Notes: generated from the letters alone by a model not told the origin. 64,000 bases of DNA from Bacteroides muris (ex Afrizal et al. 2022) (GCF_004793475.1 NZ_SRYZ01000009.1:45643-109642); one strand, 5' to 3'; positions 18,682 to 27,774 are shown, counted from the first letter of the stretch. Numbers and translations: made by a program.

Positions 18682-18881
18682 TTCTATTCTTGCTAATTTT
18701 ACTTAGAAAAAGGTATTCCTTGGGGGCTTTGAACTACCATTACATAACTGTAGTCCAATCACTTGCGGGCATTTTATGGGAAGTTTGACAAGCACTATGC
18801 CCCTCTTGTCAACAGATTCTCTGCGGTTGTTCATTACCTTTTGGCAAGAGACTATAAACGAACGCATTAGAAACAAAAAGC
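18682..18881 (-). promoter_or_regulatory. CPS operon 5' leader
   Basis: Non-coding 200 nt between the invertible cassette and upxY. It contains a perfect inverted repeat, TTGACAAG at 18785-18792 and CTTGTCAA at 18805-18812, with a 12-nt loop. Close to upxY there is a weak GGTA/TACC hairpin followed by five U on the minus strand (about 18710-18735). UpxY proteins are known to act in such leaders. Which element is the target is inference. Confidence 0.5.
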
Positions 18882-18907
18882 GTTTTTTAATCGTACGTTT
18901 AAAAAAC
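18882..18907. repeat. Left inverted repeat of the invertible cassette
   Basis: A 26-nt near-perfect palindrome (24 of 26 self-complementary) centred on CGTACG, and the inverted partner of the copy at about 19084-19109. Confidence 0.8.
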
Positions 18908-19051
18908 ACCTGTTTTGAACTTATACAAGACATACTCAAAGAGCTAAAAATAAGAAGATTTTAACTGATTACATATATTGCATATACTACTGAAATTCAA
19001 TGCAATATACTTATCATTATTTATTATTAGGAACATTTTCCTATCAAACAT

Positions 19052-19082
19052 TTTGCCATTACAAAAAACGTCTCTATCTTTG
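19052..19082 (+). promoter_or_regulatory. Promoter inside the invertible cassette (currently rightward)
   Basis: TTTG, 19 nt, TATCTTTG. Exact match to the Bacteroides primary sigma consensus. Transcription would start about 7 nt on, within the right inverted repeat. Confidence 0.8.
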
Positions 19083-19083
19083 C

Positions 19084-19109
19084 GTTCATTAAACGTACGT
19101 TTTTTAAAC
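19084..19109. repeat. Right inverted repeat of the invertible cassette
   Basis: Contains AAACGTACGT at 19091-19100. The core TTAAACGTACG is exactly inverted relative to the left copy. Confidence 0.8.
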
Positions 19110-19300
19110 AGCATATCATCCTATATATCAACCACTTAAAATTAGCCCCACACATTCTCCTCCAAGTCCTCCTGTTTCTCCCCTACTTTTTATACTTTCG
19201 CATTTTTTGACCAGAATAAAAAACAGCTAAACGAACGAAGAATTACACAAATGAAAGAACTCAAAAAAGGAAACATCTCAACAGTAACGAGCAGAGAAGC

Positions 19301-19550
19301 ATGTCGTATCAATATGATACACAAAAACTAAGAACAAAAAAGTAAAAGAACACAGCTCCATAGTGGATGAACGGATATAGCCAAACTGCTCGTAGCTTCC
19401 GAAAACTTCACAAAGAGAACCAGAGGAGAGCAAAAGCCTTTGACTTACAGTGAGACAATTATCGAATTGGAGAAGGTATGGGCCATCATAAAACGGGAAG
19501 ACACCACGCGGATTGCCCCATACGGATATGATGTAAGGATAAATCACTGA
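19301..19550 (+). pseudogene. Possible decayed small gene, not recognised
   Basis: Three short plus-strand pieces in shifting frames look like one broken reading frame: MSYQYDTQKLRTKK from the ATG at 19301; then KVKEHSSIVDERI; then AKLLVASENFTKRTRGEQ onward to APYGYDVRINH with a stop at 19548-19550. The last piece is about 65 codons without an obvious start. No family is recognised. It lies downstream of the rightward promoter of the cassette. The frames may equally be chance. Confidence 0.2.
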
Positions 19551-19602
19551 TAGTTCAGTACCTGGAAAGACAGTAATTTTGCCGCCGTCAGCAACCCGAC
19601 AG

Positions 19603-19686
19603 AAGGGCTACACCTTTCTCGTCGGATGGTGTAGCCTCAACAAGGCAAGGGCGTAGCCATCCGTACTGAAAGGAGTAGCCCTTTTT
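19603..19686 (+). ncRNA. Nested hairpin structure ending in a U-tract
   Basis: Three nested perfect stems are visible: AAGGGCTAC (19603-19611) with GTAGCCCTT (19675-19683); CGGATGG (19623-19629) with CCATCCG (19657-19663); and GCCT (19634-19637) with AGGC (19643-19646) closing a CAACA loop. The outer right arm runs into five T (19682-19686), as in a terminator. It could be a structured small RNA, an attenuator, or an elaborate terminator. It is in a gene-poor gap and matches no family I recognise. Confidence 0.4.
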
Positions 19687-19730
19687 CATTGCTGATTATC
19701 ATACATTTACTAACCCTAAAAACATGAAAA

Positions 19731-19850
19731 ATGGGAAAAGAGAAAACTGAATTTGAGGAGCAATTTGTATCCAAAACAGAAAAAGCAAAAAAGCTATGGG
19801 AAAAACGGATTACGGAAAACACGACATTGAGCATGGAGTCTGTACAATGA
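19731..19850 (+). CDS. Short hypothetical ORF, 39 residues
   Basis: ATG at 19731 to TGA at 19848-19850. The product is highly charged and probably helical (MGKEKTEFEEQFVSKTEKAK, then KLWEKRITENTTLSMESVQ). A second short frame, MKARIVMPGKYILKLLRG, follows at 19852-19908. No family, promoter or clear ribosome site. It may be a small gene or debris. Apart from this and the structured repeat, 19111-19900 holds nothing else I can support. Confidence 0.2.
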   Translation: MGKEKTEFEEQFVSKTEKAKKLWEKRITENTTLSMESVQ

Positions 19851-19909
19851 AATGAAAGCCCGCATCGTGATGCCCGGAAAGTACATACTGAAATTACTCA
19901 GGGGTTAGA

Positions 19910-19940
19910 TTTAATAAAAGAAATATAATACTTATCTTTG
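19910..19940 (+). promoter_or_regulatory. Promoter of the glycerophosphodiesterase gene
   Basis: TTTA (19910-19913), a 19-nt spacer, TATCTTTG (19933-19940); the ATG follows 27 nt later. Confidence 0.7.
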
Positions 19941-19967
19941 TGTCCATAACAAAACACCCTAATCATT

Positions 19968-20732
19968 ATGAATCTGAAAAAACTATTTTTTGCTTCTGCC
20001 CTGCTCTTTGCTGCGTGCGGCACTATCCAGGCCCAGGAAGTCATTGCCCACCGTGGTTTCTGGACAATAAGCGGTTCGGCACAGAACTCCCTTGCCGCAC
20101 TCGTAAAGGCCGATTCCATCCACTGCTACGGCTCCGAGTTCGACGTTTGGCTCACCACAGACAATCAGCTGGTTGTCAATCATGACGCCACCTTTAAAGG
20201 CGTGACTATGCAAGATGCCACAGCCAAGGTATGCACCGCCGTACAACTGGACAACGGCGAACAACTCCCTACCCTGCAACAGTATTTGGACAAGGCCAAA
20301 AGCCTGAAAACCCGCCTTATCCTCGAACTGAAAGCCCATAAAACTCCCGAACAAGAGACACGTGCCGTAGAGGGCATCGTTAAGATGATTAGGAATATGG
20401 GGCTGGAAAGCCGTACCGAATACATCACCTTCTCCAAACATGCCACCAAGGAGTTTATCCGTCTGGCACCCAAAGGCACCCCCGTCTACTACCTGACCGG
20501 TGACCTTACCCCCAAGGAATTGAAAGCATGGGGTTGTGCCGGTCCCGACTACCACTTCAGTGTCTTCCAAAAACATCCTGAATGGATAAAGGAATGCCAC
20601 GAGCTCGGCATGAAAGTAAACGCCTGGACTGTAAACAAAGCCAAAGACATGGAATGGCTCATCAGCCAAGGAGTAGATTTCGCCACAACCAATGAGCCGG
20701 TAGCATTGAAAGCAATTTTAAAGAAAAAATAG
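19968..20732 (+). CDS. Secreted glycerophosphodiester phosphodiesterase
   Basis: A 254-residue GDPD-family enzyme that hydrolyses glycerophosphodiesters to glycerol-3-phosphate and an alcohol. An N-terminal export signal (MNLKKLFFASALLFAACGTI) precedes the TIM-barrel. Cleavage may be after the AQA-like site or at the Cys in AAC, so it could be periplasmic or a lipoprotein. Catalytic and metal residues are visible in HRG (H28), SEFDVWLT (E57, D59) and NHDAT (H72), with LILELKAH later. It is monocistronic: its own promoter lies at 19910-19940 and a 12-bp terminator hairpin follows. Physiological substrate unknown. Confidence 0.88.
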   Translation: MNLKKLFFASALLFAACGTIQAQEVIAHRGFWTISGSAQNSLAALVKADSIHCYGSEFDVWLTTDNQLVVNHDATFKGVTMQDATAKVCTAVQLDNGEQLPTLQQYLDKAKSLKTRLILELKAHKTPEQETRAVEGIVKMIRNMGLESRTEYITFSKHATKEFIRLAPKGTPVYYLTGDLTPKELKAWGCAGPDYHFSVFQKHPEWIKECHELGMKVNAWTVNKAKDMEWLISQGVDFATTNEPVALKAILKKK

Positions 20733-20766
20733 CCGTTCCTTATACATTTAGAAATAAAAGCCAAGC

Positions 20767-20800
20767 AAACCGCTTCATCATGTCAACAATGAAGCGGTTT
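20767..20800 (+). terminator. Terminator after the glycerophosphodiesterase gene
   Basis: Perfect 12-bp stem AAACCGCTTCAT / ATGAAGCGGTTT with a 10-nt loop. The region from here to 20990 shows nothing else. Confidence 0.8.
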
Positions 20801-20994
20801 ACTGTTTTCAAAAAGGTAGCATTTATTCATATAAGCAATCTTTTTTCTTATTCCGAATCATGCCACGCTTTTATATTGATTACAATTTATACAAAAAACA
20901 AAGTTATATGCTTTCAGATTGAAAGCTCCGCTACACATATTATCATTGAATGAAAGTTTAACCGCAAATAAATAGAAAATGGATATACTTTTCA

Positions 20995-21025
20995 TTTAAT
21001 CATAAAACAAAACGTCGTATATTTG
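20995..21025 (+). promoter_or_regulatory. Promoter of dapF-dapL
   Basis: TTTA (20995-20998), a 19-nt spacer, TATATTTG (21018-21025), about 48 nt before the dapF ATG. Confidence 0.7.
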
Positions 21026-21073
21026 CATCGAAATAAAACAAAAGGACGTATTAATCAACCAACAAAGGACAAA

Positions 21074-21922
21074 ATGACAAGAACAATAAAATTCACCAAG
21101 ATGCATGGTGCCGGAAACGACTACATTTATGTAGATACAACCCGATTTCCCATCGAACATCCGGAAGAACTTTCAAAGATATGGAGTGCACCACATACGG
21201 GAATTGGAAGTGACGGTCTGGTACTTATAGGCACTTCGGACAAAGCCGATTTCAGCATGCGGATATTCAATGCCGACGGCTCGGAAGCCCGGATGTGCGG
21301 CAATGCAAGCCGTTGCATCGGAAAATATCTTTTTGACTACGGACTGACCTCTAAAACGAAAATCATGCTCGACACACTGTCAGGTATAAAGGTGCTAAAC
21401 CTGCACTTGGCAGACGGAAAGGTCAACTCTGTAACCGTAGACATGGGCATACCTGCCGACGAACCGGCAGATTACGACGGCAAAGGTGCCAAACCGATGA
21501 AAGAACAACCCATCGAAGTGGACGGAGAACGATATGCAGGTACCACCGTATCCATGGGAAACCCGCACCTGGTCATCTTCGTCAATGACATAGAGGACGT
21601 CGACCTTCCGGTAATCGGCCCCAAACTGGAAAACCATCCCCTTTTCCCCGAACGCATCAACGTAGAATTTGCCCAGATATTGGGAGAAGGAAAAATAAGG
21701 ATGCGTGTCTGGGAACGAGGCTCGGGCATCACCCAAGCCTGCGGAACCGGAGCTTGTGCCACCGCCGTGGCAGCCTTCCTCACCGGACGCGCGGGAAGAG
21801 ATTCTACCGTCATCATGGACGGAGGCTCACTCAACATCCGATGGGACATCGCTACCAGACATGTCCTGATGACGGGGGAAGCCACCAAAGTATTCGACGG
21901 AGAAATTGAATTAATTGACTAA
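21074..21922 (+). CDS. dapF: Diaminopimelate epimerase
   Basis: A 282-residue enzyme that converts LL- to meso-diaminopimelate for lysine and peptidoglycan. The ATG at 21074 gives [20 protein letters not shown], the standard family start; the longer frame adds 17 non-conserved residues upstream that would overlap the promoter. The two catalytic cysteines are present: C75 in [16 protein letters not shown] and C223 in [15 protein letters not shown]. It lies 27 nt upstream of dapL, the enzyme preceding it in the pathway, so the pair forms an operon. Confidence 0.97.
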   Translation: MTRTIKFTKMHGAGNDYIYVDTTRFPIEHPEELSKIWSAPHTGIGSDGLVLIGTSDKADFSMRIFNADGSEARMCGNASRCIGKYLFDYGLTSKTKIMLDTLSGIKVLNLHLADGKVNSVTVDMGIPADEPADYDGKGAKPMKEQPIEVDGERYAGTTVSMGNPHLVIFVNDIEDVDLPVIGPKLENHPLFPERINVEFAQILGEGKIRMRVWERGSGITQACGTGACATAVAAFLTGRAGRDSTVIMDGGSLNIRWDIATRHVLMTGEATKVFDGEIELID

Positions 21923-21949
21923 CCACCAACTATCAACCAAGAAAAGATT

Positions 21950-23182
21950 ATGGCATTAGTTAACGAACATTTTTTAAAACTACCGGGCAGTTATTTGTTT
22001 TCAGACATAGCCAAGAAGGTAAATACTTTCAGGATAACACACCCAAAGCAGGAAGTCATCCGTCTGGGTATCGGAGACGTTACCCGGCCACTGCCGCCGG
22101 TCTGCATCGAAGCGATGCACAAGGCGGTGGAAGAGATGGCTGATGCGCAGACATTCCGTGGATACGGTCCCGAACAGGGATACGACTTCCTGATAGAAGC
22201 CATCATCAAGCACGATTACCTTCCGCGAGGCATCCATTTCAGTCCTACGGAAATCTTTGTGAACGACGGAGCAAAGAGCGACACGGGAAACATCGGTGAC
22301 ATTCTGCGCCACGACAACAGCGTGGGAGTGACCGACCCGATTTATCCGGTCTATATAGACAGCAACGTGATGTGCGGACGTGCCGGAGTATTGGAGGAAA
22401 ACGGCCAGTGGAGCAACGTCACCTACATGCCTTGTACCGCCGAAAACAACTTCATCCCGGAGATTCCGGACAAGCGCATCGACATTGTCTACCTCTGCTA
22501 TCCCAACAACCCGACGGGAACCACCCTGACCAAGTCCGAGCTGAAGAAATGGGTAGATTATGCGCTCGCCAACGACACGCTGATTCTGTTCGATGCCGCC
22601 TACGAAGCCTTCATCCGCGAAGACGACGTGCCCCACTCCATCTATGAGATAAAGGGAGCAAAGAAATGCGCCATCGAGTTCCGCAGCTTCTCGAAAACTG
22701 CCGGATTCACGGGAGTACGCTGCGGCTACACCGTTGTGCCGAAAGAACTCACTGCCGCCACGCTGGAAGGCGAACGCATCCCGCTGAACAAGCTCTGGAA
22801 CCGCCGCCAATGCACCAAGTTCAACGGCACCAGCTACATCACCCAACGGGCAGCGGAAGCCATCTATACACCGGAAGGACAGCGGCAGATAAAGGAAACG
22901 ACAGATTACTATATGAACAACGCCCGCACCATGAAGCAGGGCCTTGAAGCGGCCGGACTGAAGGTCTACGGTGGTGTGAACGCTCCTTACATCTGGCTGA
23001 AAACGCCTGACGGAACGGGCTCCTGGCGATTCTTTGAACAAATGCTGTATGAGGCCAATGTAGTGGGCACACCGGGCGTGGGCTTCGGTCCCAGCGGCGA
23101 GGGTTATATCCGGCTGACGGCCTTCGGAAAGCATGAAGATTGCGTGGAAGCCATGAAGCGCATCCGGAAGTGGCTGAAATAA
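21950..23182 (+). CDS. dapL: LL-diaminopimelate aminotransferase
   Basis: A 410-residue fold-type I PLP enzyme of the DapL family, which makes LL-diaminopimelate directly from tetrahydrodipicolinate and glutamate. This replaces the succinylase steps in Bacteroidetes, chlamydiae and plants. Visible motifs are [12 protein letters not shown] (about residue 39), [22 protein letters not shown] (near 183) and the PLP lysine K249 in [15 protein letters not shown]. Length matches the family. It follows dapF by 27 nt and shares its promoter. Confidence 0.97.
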   Translation: MALVNEHFLKLPGSYLFSDIAKKVNTFRITHPKQEVIRLGIGDVTRPLPPVCIEAMHKAVEEMADAQTFRGYGPEQGYDFLIEAIIKHDYLPRGIHFSPTEIFVNDGAKSDTGNIGDILRHDNSVGVTDPIYPVYIDSNVMCGRAGVLEENGQWSNVTYMPCTAENNFIPEIPDKRIDIVYLCYPNNPTGTTLTKSELKKWVDYALANDTLILFDAAYEAFIREDDVPHSIYEIKGAKKCAIEFRSFSKTAGFTGVRCGYTVVPKELTAATLEGERIPLNKLWNRRQCTKFNGTSYITQRAAEAIYTPEGQRQIKETTDYYMNNARTMKQGLEAAGLKVYGGVNAPYIWLKTPDGTGSWRFFEQMLYEANVVGTPGVGFGPSGEGYIRLTAFGKHEDCVEAMKRIRKWLK

Positions 23183-23210
23183 GAAAACTAAACTTAAAAG
23201 TAAAAAAGGT

Positions 23211-23936
23211 ATGAAAACAAGAAGTATAAAACGGGGGATAATGGCAATGATACTCTTATCAATGGCAATGCCTTTCACGGCAAAGGCTCAGGATAAAGTG
23301 GAAGCATCGGTAGGCGTCGACCTCGTAAGCGGCTACGTCTGGCGTGGCCAGGATTTGGGGGGTGTAAGCCTTCAGCCAAGTGCATCCATTGCCTACAAAG
23401 GTTTCTCTCTGGGGGCTTGGGGCTCCGTAGGCATCGAGAGTTCGGACACGAAAGAGTTCGACCTCATACTGGGATATTCGACAGGAGGCTTCAGCGTATC
23501 GGTGACGGACTACTGGTACAATGTGACCGGAGATGGAGCGACGGCCAAATACTTCCGGTATGGAGCACACAATGCAGCCAACTCACATCTGTTCGAGGCG
23601 CAAATCGGTTATGATTTCGGCCCCGTAGCCGTAAACTGGTACACCAACTTTGCAGGCGACGACGGCGTTGACAAAGACGGTGACCGTGCTTATTCATCCT
23701 ACATCTCCGTAGCAGCCCCCTTCACACTGGGCGGTCTGGACTGGACAGCCGAGATAGGCGCTACCCCTTGGGCCACGGACTTCTATGAAGCCAACGGCTT
23801 TGCCGTATGCGACGTCAGCCTGGGAGTATCAAAAGACATCAAAATCACCGATTCCTTCTCCCTCCCGTTGTTTGCCAAAGCAACCTGGAACCCAAGGTCT
23901 GAAGGTGCTTATTTCGTAGTTGGACTAAGTTTCTAA
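23211..23936 (+). CDS. Predicted outer-membrane beta-barrel protein
   Basis: A 241-residue protein with a signal peptide (hydrophobic stretch to about residue 22, cleavage near AKA-Q26). The mature part is rich in alternating aromatic/hydrophobic strands: SGYVWRGQDLGGVSLQPS near the N-terminus and a C-terminal AYFVVGLSF ending in Phe, as outer-membrane barrels do. It resembles small TorF-like putative porins. It lies 28 nt after dapL and about 80 nt before glnN, and this position suggests co-transcription with either. The transported compound, if any, is unknown. Confidence 0.75.
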   Translation: MKTRSIKRGIMAMILLSMAMPFTAKAQDKVEASVGVDLVSGYVWRGQDLGGVSLQPSASIAYKGFSLGAWGSVGIESSDTKEFDLILGYSTGGFSVSVTDYWYNVTGDGATAKYFRYGAHNAANSHLFEAQIGYDFGPVAVNWYTNFAGDDGVDKDGDRAYSSYISVAAPFTLGGLDWTAEIGATPWATDFYEANGFAVCDVSLGVSKDIKITDSFSLPLFAKATWNPRSEGAYFVVGLSF

Positions 23937-24014
23937 GATGAAAAAGCAATGAAAAGAAGTTTTTTTCACTCTAACATAGTTTTATTAAACCAACAATTAC
24001 AACTCTAAGGTATT

Positions 24015-26204
24015 ATGTCAAAATTGAGATTCAGAGTAGTAGAGACGGCGTTCAAGAAGAAACCCGTTGCAGTGGCAGTCCCGGCGGAACGTCCGTCAGA
24101 GTATTTTGCCAAGTATGTATTCAACAAGGAGAAGATGTTCCGCTATCTGCCAAGCAAGGTGTATGCCAAACTGACGGATGTGATTGACAACGGAGCCCCG
24201 CTAGACCGCAGCATAGCCGACGAGGTTGCCGCAGGTATGAAGAAATGGGCGGTTGAAATGGGGGCGACCCACTATACTCACTGGTTTCATCCGCTGACCG
24301 AAGGTACTGCCGAAAAGCACGATGCCTTTGTGGAACACGACGGCAAAGGCGGCGTAATGGAGGAATTCTCCGGAAAGCTGCTCGTACAGCAGGAACCGGA
24401 TGCATCCAGTTTCCCGAACGGCGGTATCCGCAATACGTTCGAGGCACGTGGCTACTCGGCATGGGACCCCTCCTCCCCGGCATTCATCGTAGACGACACG
24501 CTCTGCATCCCGACTATTTTCATCGCCTATACCGGTGAGTCTCTGGACTACAAGGCACCGTTGCTGAAAGCTCTGCGTGCCGTAGACAAGGCTGCCGTCG
24601 ACGTATGCCACTATTTCAATCCGGAAGTAAAGAAAGTGGTTGCCTATCTGGGCTGGGAGCAGGAATATTTTCTGGTTGACGAAGGGTTGTACGCCGCCCG
24701 TCCCGACCTGCTGATGACCGGACGCACGCTGATGGGCCATGACAGCGCCAAGAACCAGCAGCTGGAAGACCATTACTTCGGGGCCATCCCCAGCCGTGTG
24801 GCCGCTTTCATGAAGGAACTGGAAATCGAAGCGCTGAAACTCGGCATCCCCGTCAAGACCCGTCACAACGAAGTGGCTCCCAACCAGTTTGAACTGGCTC
24901 CCGTCTTCGAGGAATGCAACCTGGCGGTAGACCACAACATGCTCATCATGGCTTTGATGCGTAAAGTGGCACGTAACCACGGCTTCCGCGTACTGCTGCA
25001 CGAAAAGCCTTTCAAGGGTGTCAACGGTAGCGGCAAGCATAATAACTGGTCGCTGGGTACGGACACTGGTGTCCTGCTCCACGCACCCGGCAAACTGCCC
25101 GAAGAGAACCTGCGTTTCATCACCTTCGTAGTGAATACGCTGATGGCCGTATACCGCCACAACGGATTGCTGAAGGCCTCCATCTCCAGCGCCACGAACG
25201 CCCATCGTCTGGGTGCCAACGAAGCTCCTCCAGCCATCATCTCTTCCTTCCTGGGCAAGCAGTTGAGCCAGGTGCTGGAGCATATCGAAGAGAGTACAAA
25301 GGACGACCTCGTCAGCCTCAGCGGCAAGCAAGGCATGAAGCTGGACATCCCGCAGATTCCGGAACTGATGATAGACAATACCGACCGCAACCGTACCAGC
25401 CCGTTCGCTTTCACCGGCAACCGCTTCGAGTTCCGCGCCGTGGGTTCCGAAGCCAACTGTGCCAGTGCCATGATTGCACTGAACTCTGCCCTTGCCGAGC
25501 AGTTGGTGGAATTCAAGAAAGATGTGGACGAACTGATTGAAAAGGGTGAACCGAAAATTTCCGCCATCCTCGAAATCATCCGCCGGTACATCAAAGTCTG
25601 CAAGCCTATCCACTTTGACGGCAACGGCTACAGCGACGAATGGAAAGCCGAAGCAGCCCGCCGCGGTCTGGATTGCGAGACAAATGTTCCCATCATCTTC
25701 GACAACTACCTGAAACCGGAGAGCATCCGGATGTTCGAATCCATCGGAGTCATGACGAAGAAAGAACTGGAAGCCCGCAATGAAGTGAAATGGGAAATGT
25801 ATACCAAGAAAATCCAAATCGAAGCCCGCGTGCTCGGAGACTTGGCCATGAACCACATCATCCCCGTAGCTACACAATACCAGACCGATTTGGTGGACAA
25901 CGTCTACAAGATGAAAGACCTGTTCCCCGCAGAGAAGGCCGCAAAACTATCTGCCAAGAATCTGGAACTCATCGAAGAGATTGCCGACCGTACTGCCTTC
26001 ATCAAGGAGCATGTGGATGCCATGATCGAGGCGCGCAAAGTGGCCAACAAAATTGACAGTGAACGTGAAAAAGCCATCGCCTACCACGACAACATCGTAC
26101 CGATGATGGAAGAAATCCGTTACCACATCGACAAGCTGGAACTCATCGTCGACAATCAGATGTGGACGTTGCCCAAATATCGCGAGTTACTGTTTATAAG
26201 ATAA
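24015..26204 (+). CDS. glnN: Type III glutamine synthetase
   Basis: A 729-residue GSIII enzyme, much longer than GSI/GSII (about 450-470 residues), making glutamine from glutamate, ammonia and ATP. The GSIII N-terminus (PSEYFAKYVFNKEKMFRYL) is clear. The catalytic domain shows THYTHWFHPLT, RHNEVAPNQFELAP, HRLGANEAPPAI and NRFEFRAVGS (about residue 468), the last two being substrate and metal sites. A C-terminal helical region ends in WTLPKYRELLF. It is a main ammonia-assimilation enzyme in Bacteroides. A strong terminator lies about 110 nt downstream. Confidence 0.96.
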   Translation: MSKLRFRVVETAFKKKPVAVAVPAERPSEYFAKYVFNKEKMFRYLPSKVYAKLTDVIDNGAPLDRSIADEVAAGMKKWAVEMGATHYTHWFHPLTEGTAEKHDAFVEHDGKGGVMEEFSGKLLVQQEPDASSFPNGGIRNTFEARGYSAWDPSSPAFIVDDTLCIPTIFIAYTGESLDYKAPLLKALRAVDKAAVDVCHYFNPEVKKVVAYLGWEQEYFLVDEGLYAARPDLLMTGRTLMGHDSAKNQQLEDHYFGAIPSRVAAFMKELEIEALKLGIPVKTRHNEVAPNQFELAPVFEECNLAVDHNMLIMALMRKVARNHGFRVLLHEKPFKGVNGSGKHNNWSLGTDTGVLLHAPGKLPEENLRFITFVVNTLMAVYRHNGLLKASISSATNAHRLGANEAPPAIISSFLGKQLSQVLEHIEESTKDDLVSLSGKQGMKLDIPQIPELMIDNTDRNRTSPFAFTGNRFEFRAVGSEANCASAMIALNSALAEQLVEFKKDVDELIEKGEPKISAILEIIRRYIKVCKPIHFDGNGYSDEWKAEAARRGLDCETNVPIIFDNYLKPESIRMFESIGVMTKKELEARNEVKWEMYTKKIQIEARVLGDLAMNHIIPVATQYQTDLVDNVYKMKDLFPAEKAAKLSAKNLELIEEIADRTAFIKEHVDAMIEARKVANKIDSEREKAIAYHDNIVPMMEEIRYHIDKLELIVDNQMWTLPKYRELLFIR

Positions 26205-26315
26205 AGGATAAGGGATGAAAGATTAAGAATTAATAGAATGGACTTACCCTTCATTATTTACCTCTTCATCCTTGGTTCCTTATCGCTTTCTTTTGTTGGT
26301 TGTTTTAAGTTTGCA

Positions 26316-26355
26316 GGGAGAGAGGTGCCGCGAGGCAGTTCTCTCTCTCTTTTTT
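26316..26355 (+). terminator. Terminator after glnN
   Basis: GC-rich stem 26316-26329 / 26334-26347 (GAGAGA...TGCC with GGCA...TCTCTC) around a GCGA tetraloop, followed by six T. The gap before it (26205-26240) holds a word-like repeat (GGATAAGGGATGAAAGATT). Confidence 0.85.
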
Positions 26356-26370
26356 CGTCTATGCCAACTG

Positions 26371-26401
26371 TTGGCAGTAAGCAGGAAATAACCTATCTTT
26401 G
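26371..26401 (+). promoter_or_regulatory. Promoter of the secreted peptidase gene
   Basis: TTGG (26371-26374), a 19-nt spacer, TATCTTTG (26394-26401), 27 nt before the ATG. Confidence 0.65.
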
Positions 26402-26428
26402 CCCGTCAGATAAAACAATCTTGTCATC

Positions 26429-27724
26429 ATGAAGAATTTACGTAACTGCTATGCAGCGTTCCTGCTGTTTGCCTTGCTGTTTGTTTCGGCTACTGCCTGG
26501 GCACAAACCGATTTGCAGCAAAAACTGAGTCAGATTTCCGCCATTACGGAAACCCGTCCGTTGGAGTCCACCCGGTTCTCCGAGAAGTATGTAACCTATT
26601 TCAACCAGCCGTTGGACCACGACCATCCCGAAAAGGGCAGCTTCCGCCAGCGTGTGATTGTCTCCCACGTCGGTTTCGACCGTCCTACGGTGATTGTAAC
26701 CGAAGGCTATGGAGCCGCCTATGCCCTCAATCCCAAGTATCGCGAGGAACTTTCAGAGCTGCTCGATGCCAACATGATTTTTGTGGAATACCGTTATTTT
26801 CTGGAATCCACCCCAGAACCAAAAGATTGGCAATACCTCACTGCCGAGAATTCTGCAGACGACCTGCATGCCGTCCGCAACGCCTTTAAAAGCATCTATC
26901 CCGGCAAATGGATTGCAACCGGCATCAGCAAGGGCGGGCAGACTACCCTGCTCTACCGCACGTTCTATCCGGACGATGTGGATATTTCCGTGCCATACGT
27001 AGCTCCGCTCTGTTATGCGGCGGAAGACGGACGCCACGAACCTTTTCTCAAGAAAGTGTCTACTCCGCAAGACCGCAAACGAATTGAAGACTTCCAGCTG
27101 GAAGTGTTGAAACGGAAAGCCACGCTGCTCCCCCGCTTTGAGAAATATTGCGATGAAAAAGGGCTCAAGTTCCGTGCGCCCGTTGAAGAAATATACGACT
27201 ATTGTGTGCTGGAGTATTCTTTCGCCCTTTGGCAGTGGGGGTCTCCCGTCAACAGCATTCCCGCAACCACGGCTCCGGACGATGAGATATTTGCCCATCT
27301 GCTCGACATCAGCAACCCCGACTATTTCATTGCCGACAGCCCGACAGCCTCGTTCTTCGTGCAGGCTGCCCGCGAGCTGGGTTATTACGGCTACGATACG
27401 AAGCCTTTCAAGAAATATCTTTCCATCCAATCGAGCAAGGCTTACCTGCACCGCCTCATGCTTCCCGAAGAGCTGAAAGACATGCCCTTCGACAAGACCC
27501 TAAGCAAGAAAATCACGGAATTCTTGAAAAAGAATGACCCGAGAATGATATTCATCTACGGACAGAACGACCCATGGACGGCTGCTGGAGTGACCTGGCT
27601 GAAAGGGAAAAAGAACATCCATGTATTCGTCGAGCCCGGCGGAAGCCATCGGGCACGCATCAGCACTCTGCCTGAAGCAGAAAAGAAACAAGCGATGGAG
27701 CTGATTAATGAATGGTTGAAATAA
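26429..27724 (+). CDS. Secreted serine peptidase (PS-10/S37, tripeptidyl aminopeptidase-like)
   Basis: A 431-residue alpha/beta-hydrolase with a signal peptide (hydrophobic core residues 8-22, cleavage near AWA-Q26). The likely triad is S167 in GISKGGQTT, D381 in YGQNDPW and H407 in GGSHRAR. YVTYFNQPLDHDHPEKGSF and VEYRYF are typical of the PS-10/S37 and neighbouring S28 families. It probably trims short peptides from proteins in the periplasm. It is monocistronic, with its own promoter and a downstream twin hairpin. The peptide specificity is unknown. Confidence 0.82.
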   Translation: MKNLRNCYAAFLLFALLFVSATAWAQTDLQQKLSQISAITETRPLESTRFSEKYVTYFNQPLDHDHPEKGSFRQRVIVSHVGFDRPTVIVTEGYGAAYALNPKYREELSELLDANMIFVEYRYFLESTPEPKDWQYLTAENSADDLHAVRNAFKSIYPGKWIATGISKGGQTTLLYRTFYPDDVDISVPYVAPLCYAAEDGRHEPFLKKVSTPQDRKRIEDFQLEVLKRKATLLPRFEKYCDEKGLKFRAPVEEIYDYCVLEYSFALWQWGSPVNSIPATTAPDDEIFAHLLDISNPDYFIADSPTASFFVQAARELGYYGYDTKPFKKYLSIQSSKAYLHRLMLPEELKDMPFDKTLSKKITEFLKKNDPRMIFIYGQNDPWTAAGVTWLKGKKNIHVFVEPGGSHRARISTLPEAEKKQAMELINEWLK

Positions 27725-27728
27725 CAAA

Positions 27729-27767
27729 AAACGGATGGTCTGTGTGGCATGAACAGACCATCCGTTT
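27729..27767 (-). terminator. Terminator hairpin, functional on the minus strand
   Basis: Perfect 15-bp stem AAACGGATGGTCTGT / ACAGACCATCCGTTT. On the minus strand it is followed by a T run (TTTTTTGTTATT), suiting the convergent hdeD-like gene. Confidence 0.75.
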
Positions 27768-27774
27768 ACTCCTG

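Larger units (their letters stand above)
18882..19110. promoter_or_regulatory. Invertible promoter cassette of the CPS locus, OFF orientation
   Basis: Two 26-nt imperfect inverted repeats (18882-18907 and about 19084-19109; 20 of 26 match) share an exact 11-nt core, TTAAACGTACG at 19089-19099 and its complement at 18892-18902. AAACGTACGT at 19091-19100 fits the ARACGTWCGT consensus known for Mpi-flipped capsule promoters of B. fragilis, and the about 186-bp interval is the usual size. Inside, the plus strand has TTTG (19052-19055), a 19-nt spacer and TATCTTTG (19075-19082), a full Bacteroides promoter pointing right, away from upxY. I found no comparable promoter toward upxY. Recombination between the repeats would turn it to face upxY. 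Confidence 0.85.

Noticed and set aside
24201..25877. 558-codon minus-strand ORF
   Set aside because: Antisense shadow of glnN, caused by codon bias in this GC-richer region.
26238..26432. 64-codon ORF between glnN and the peptidase gene
   Set aside because: It runs through a strong terminator hairpin and the next promoter, and has no family resemblance beyond a chance hydrophobic start.
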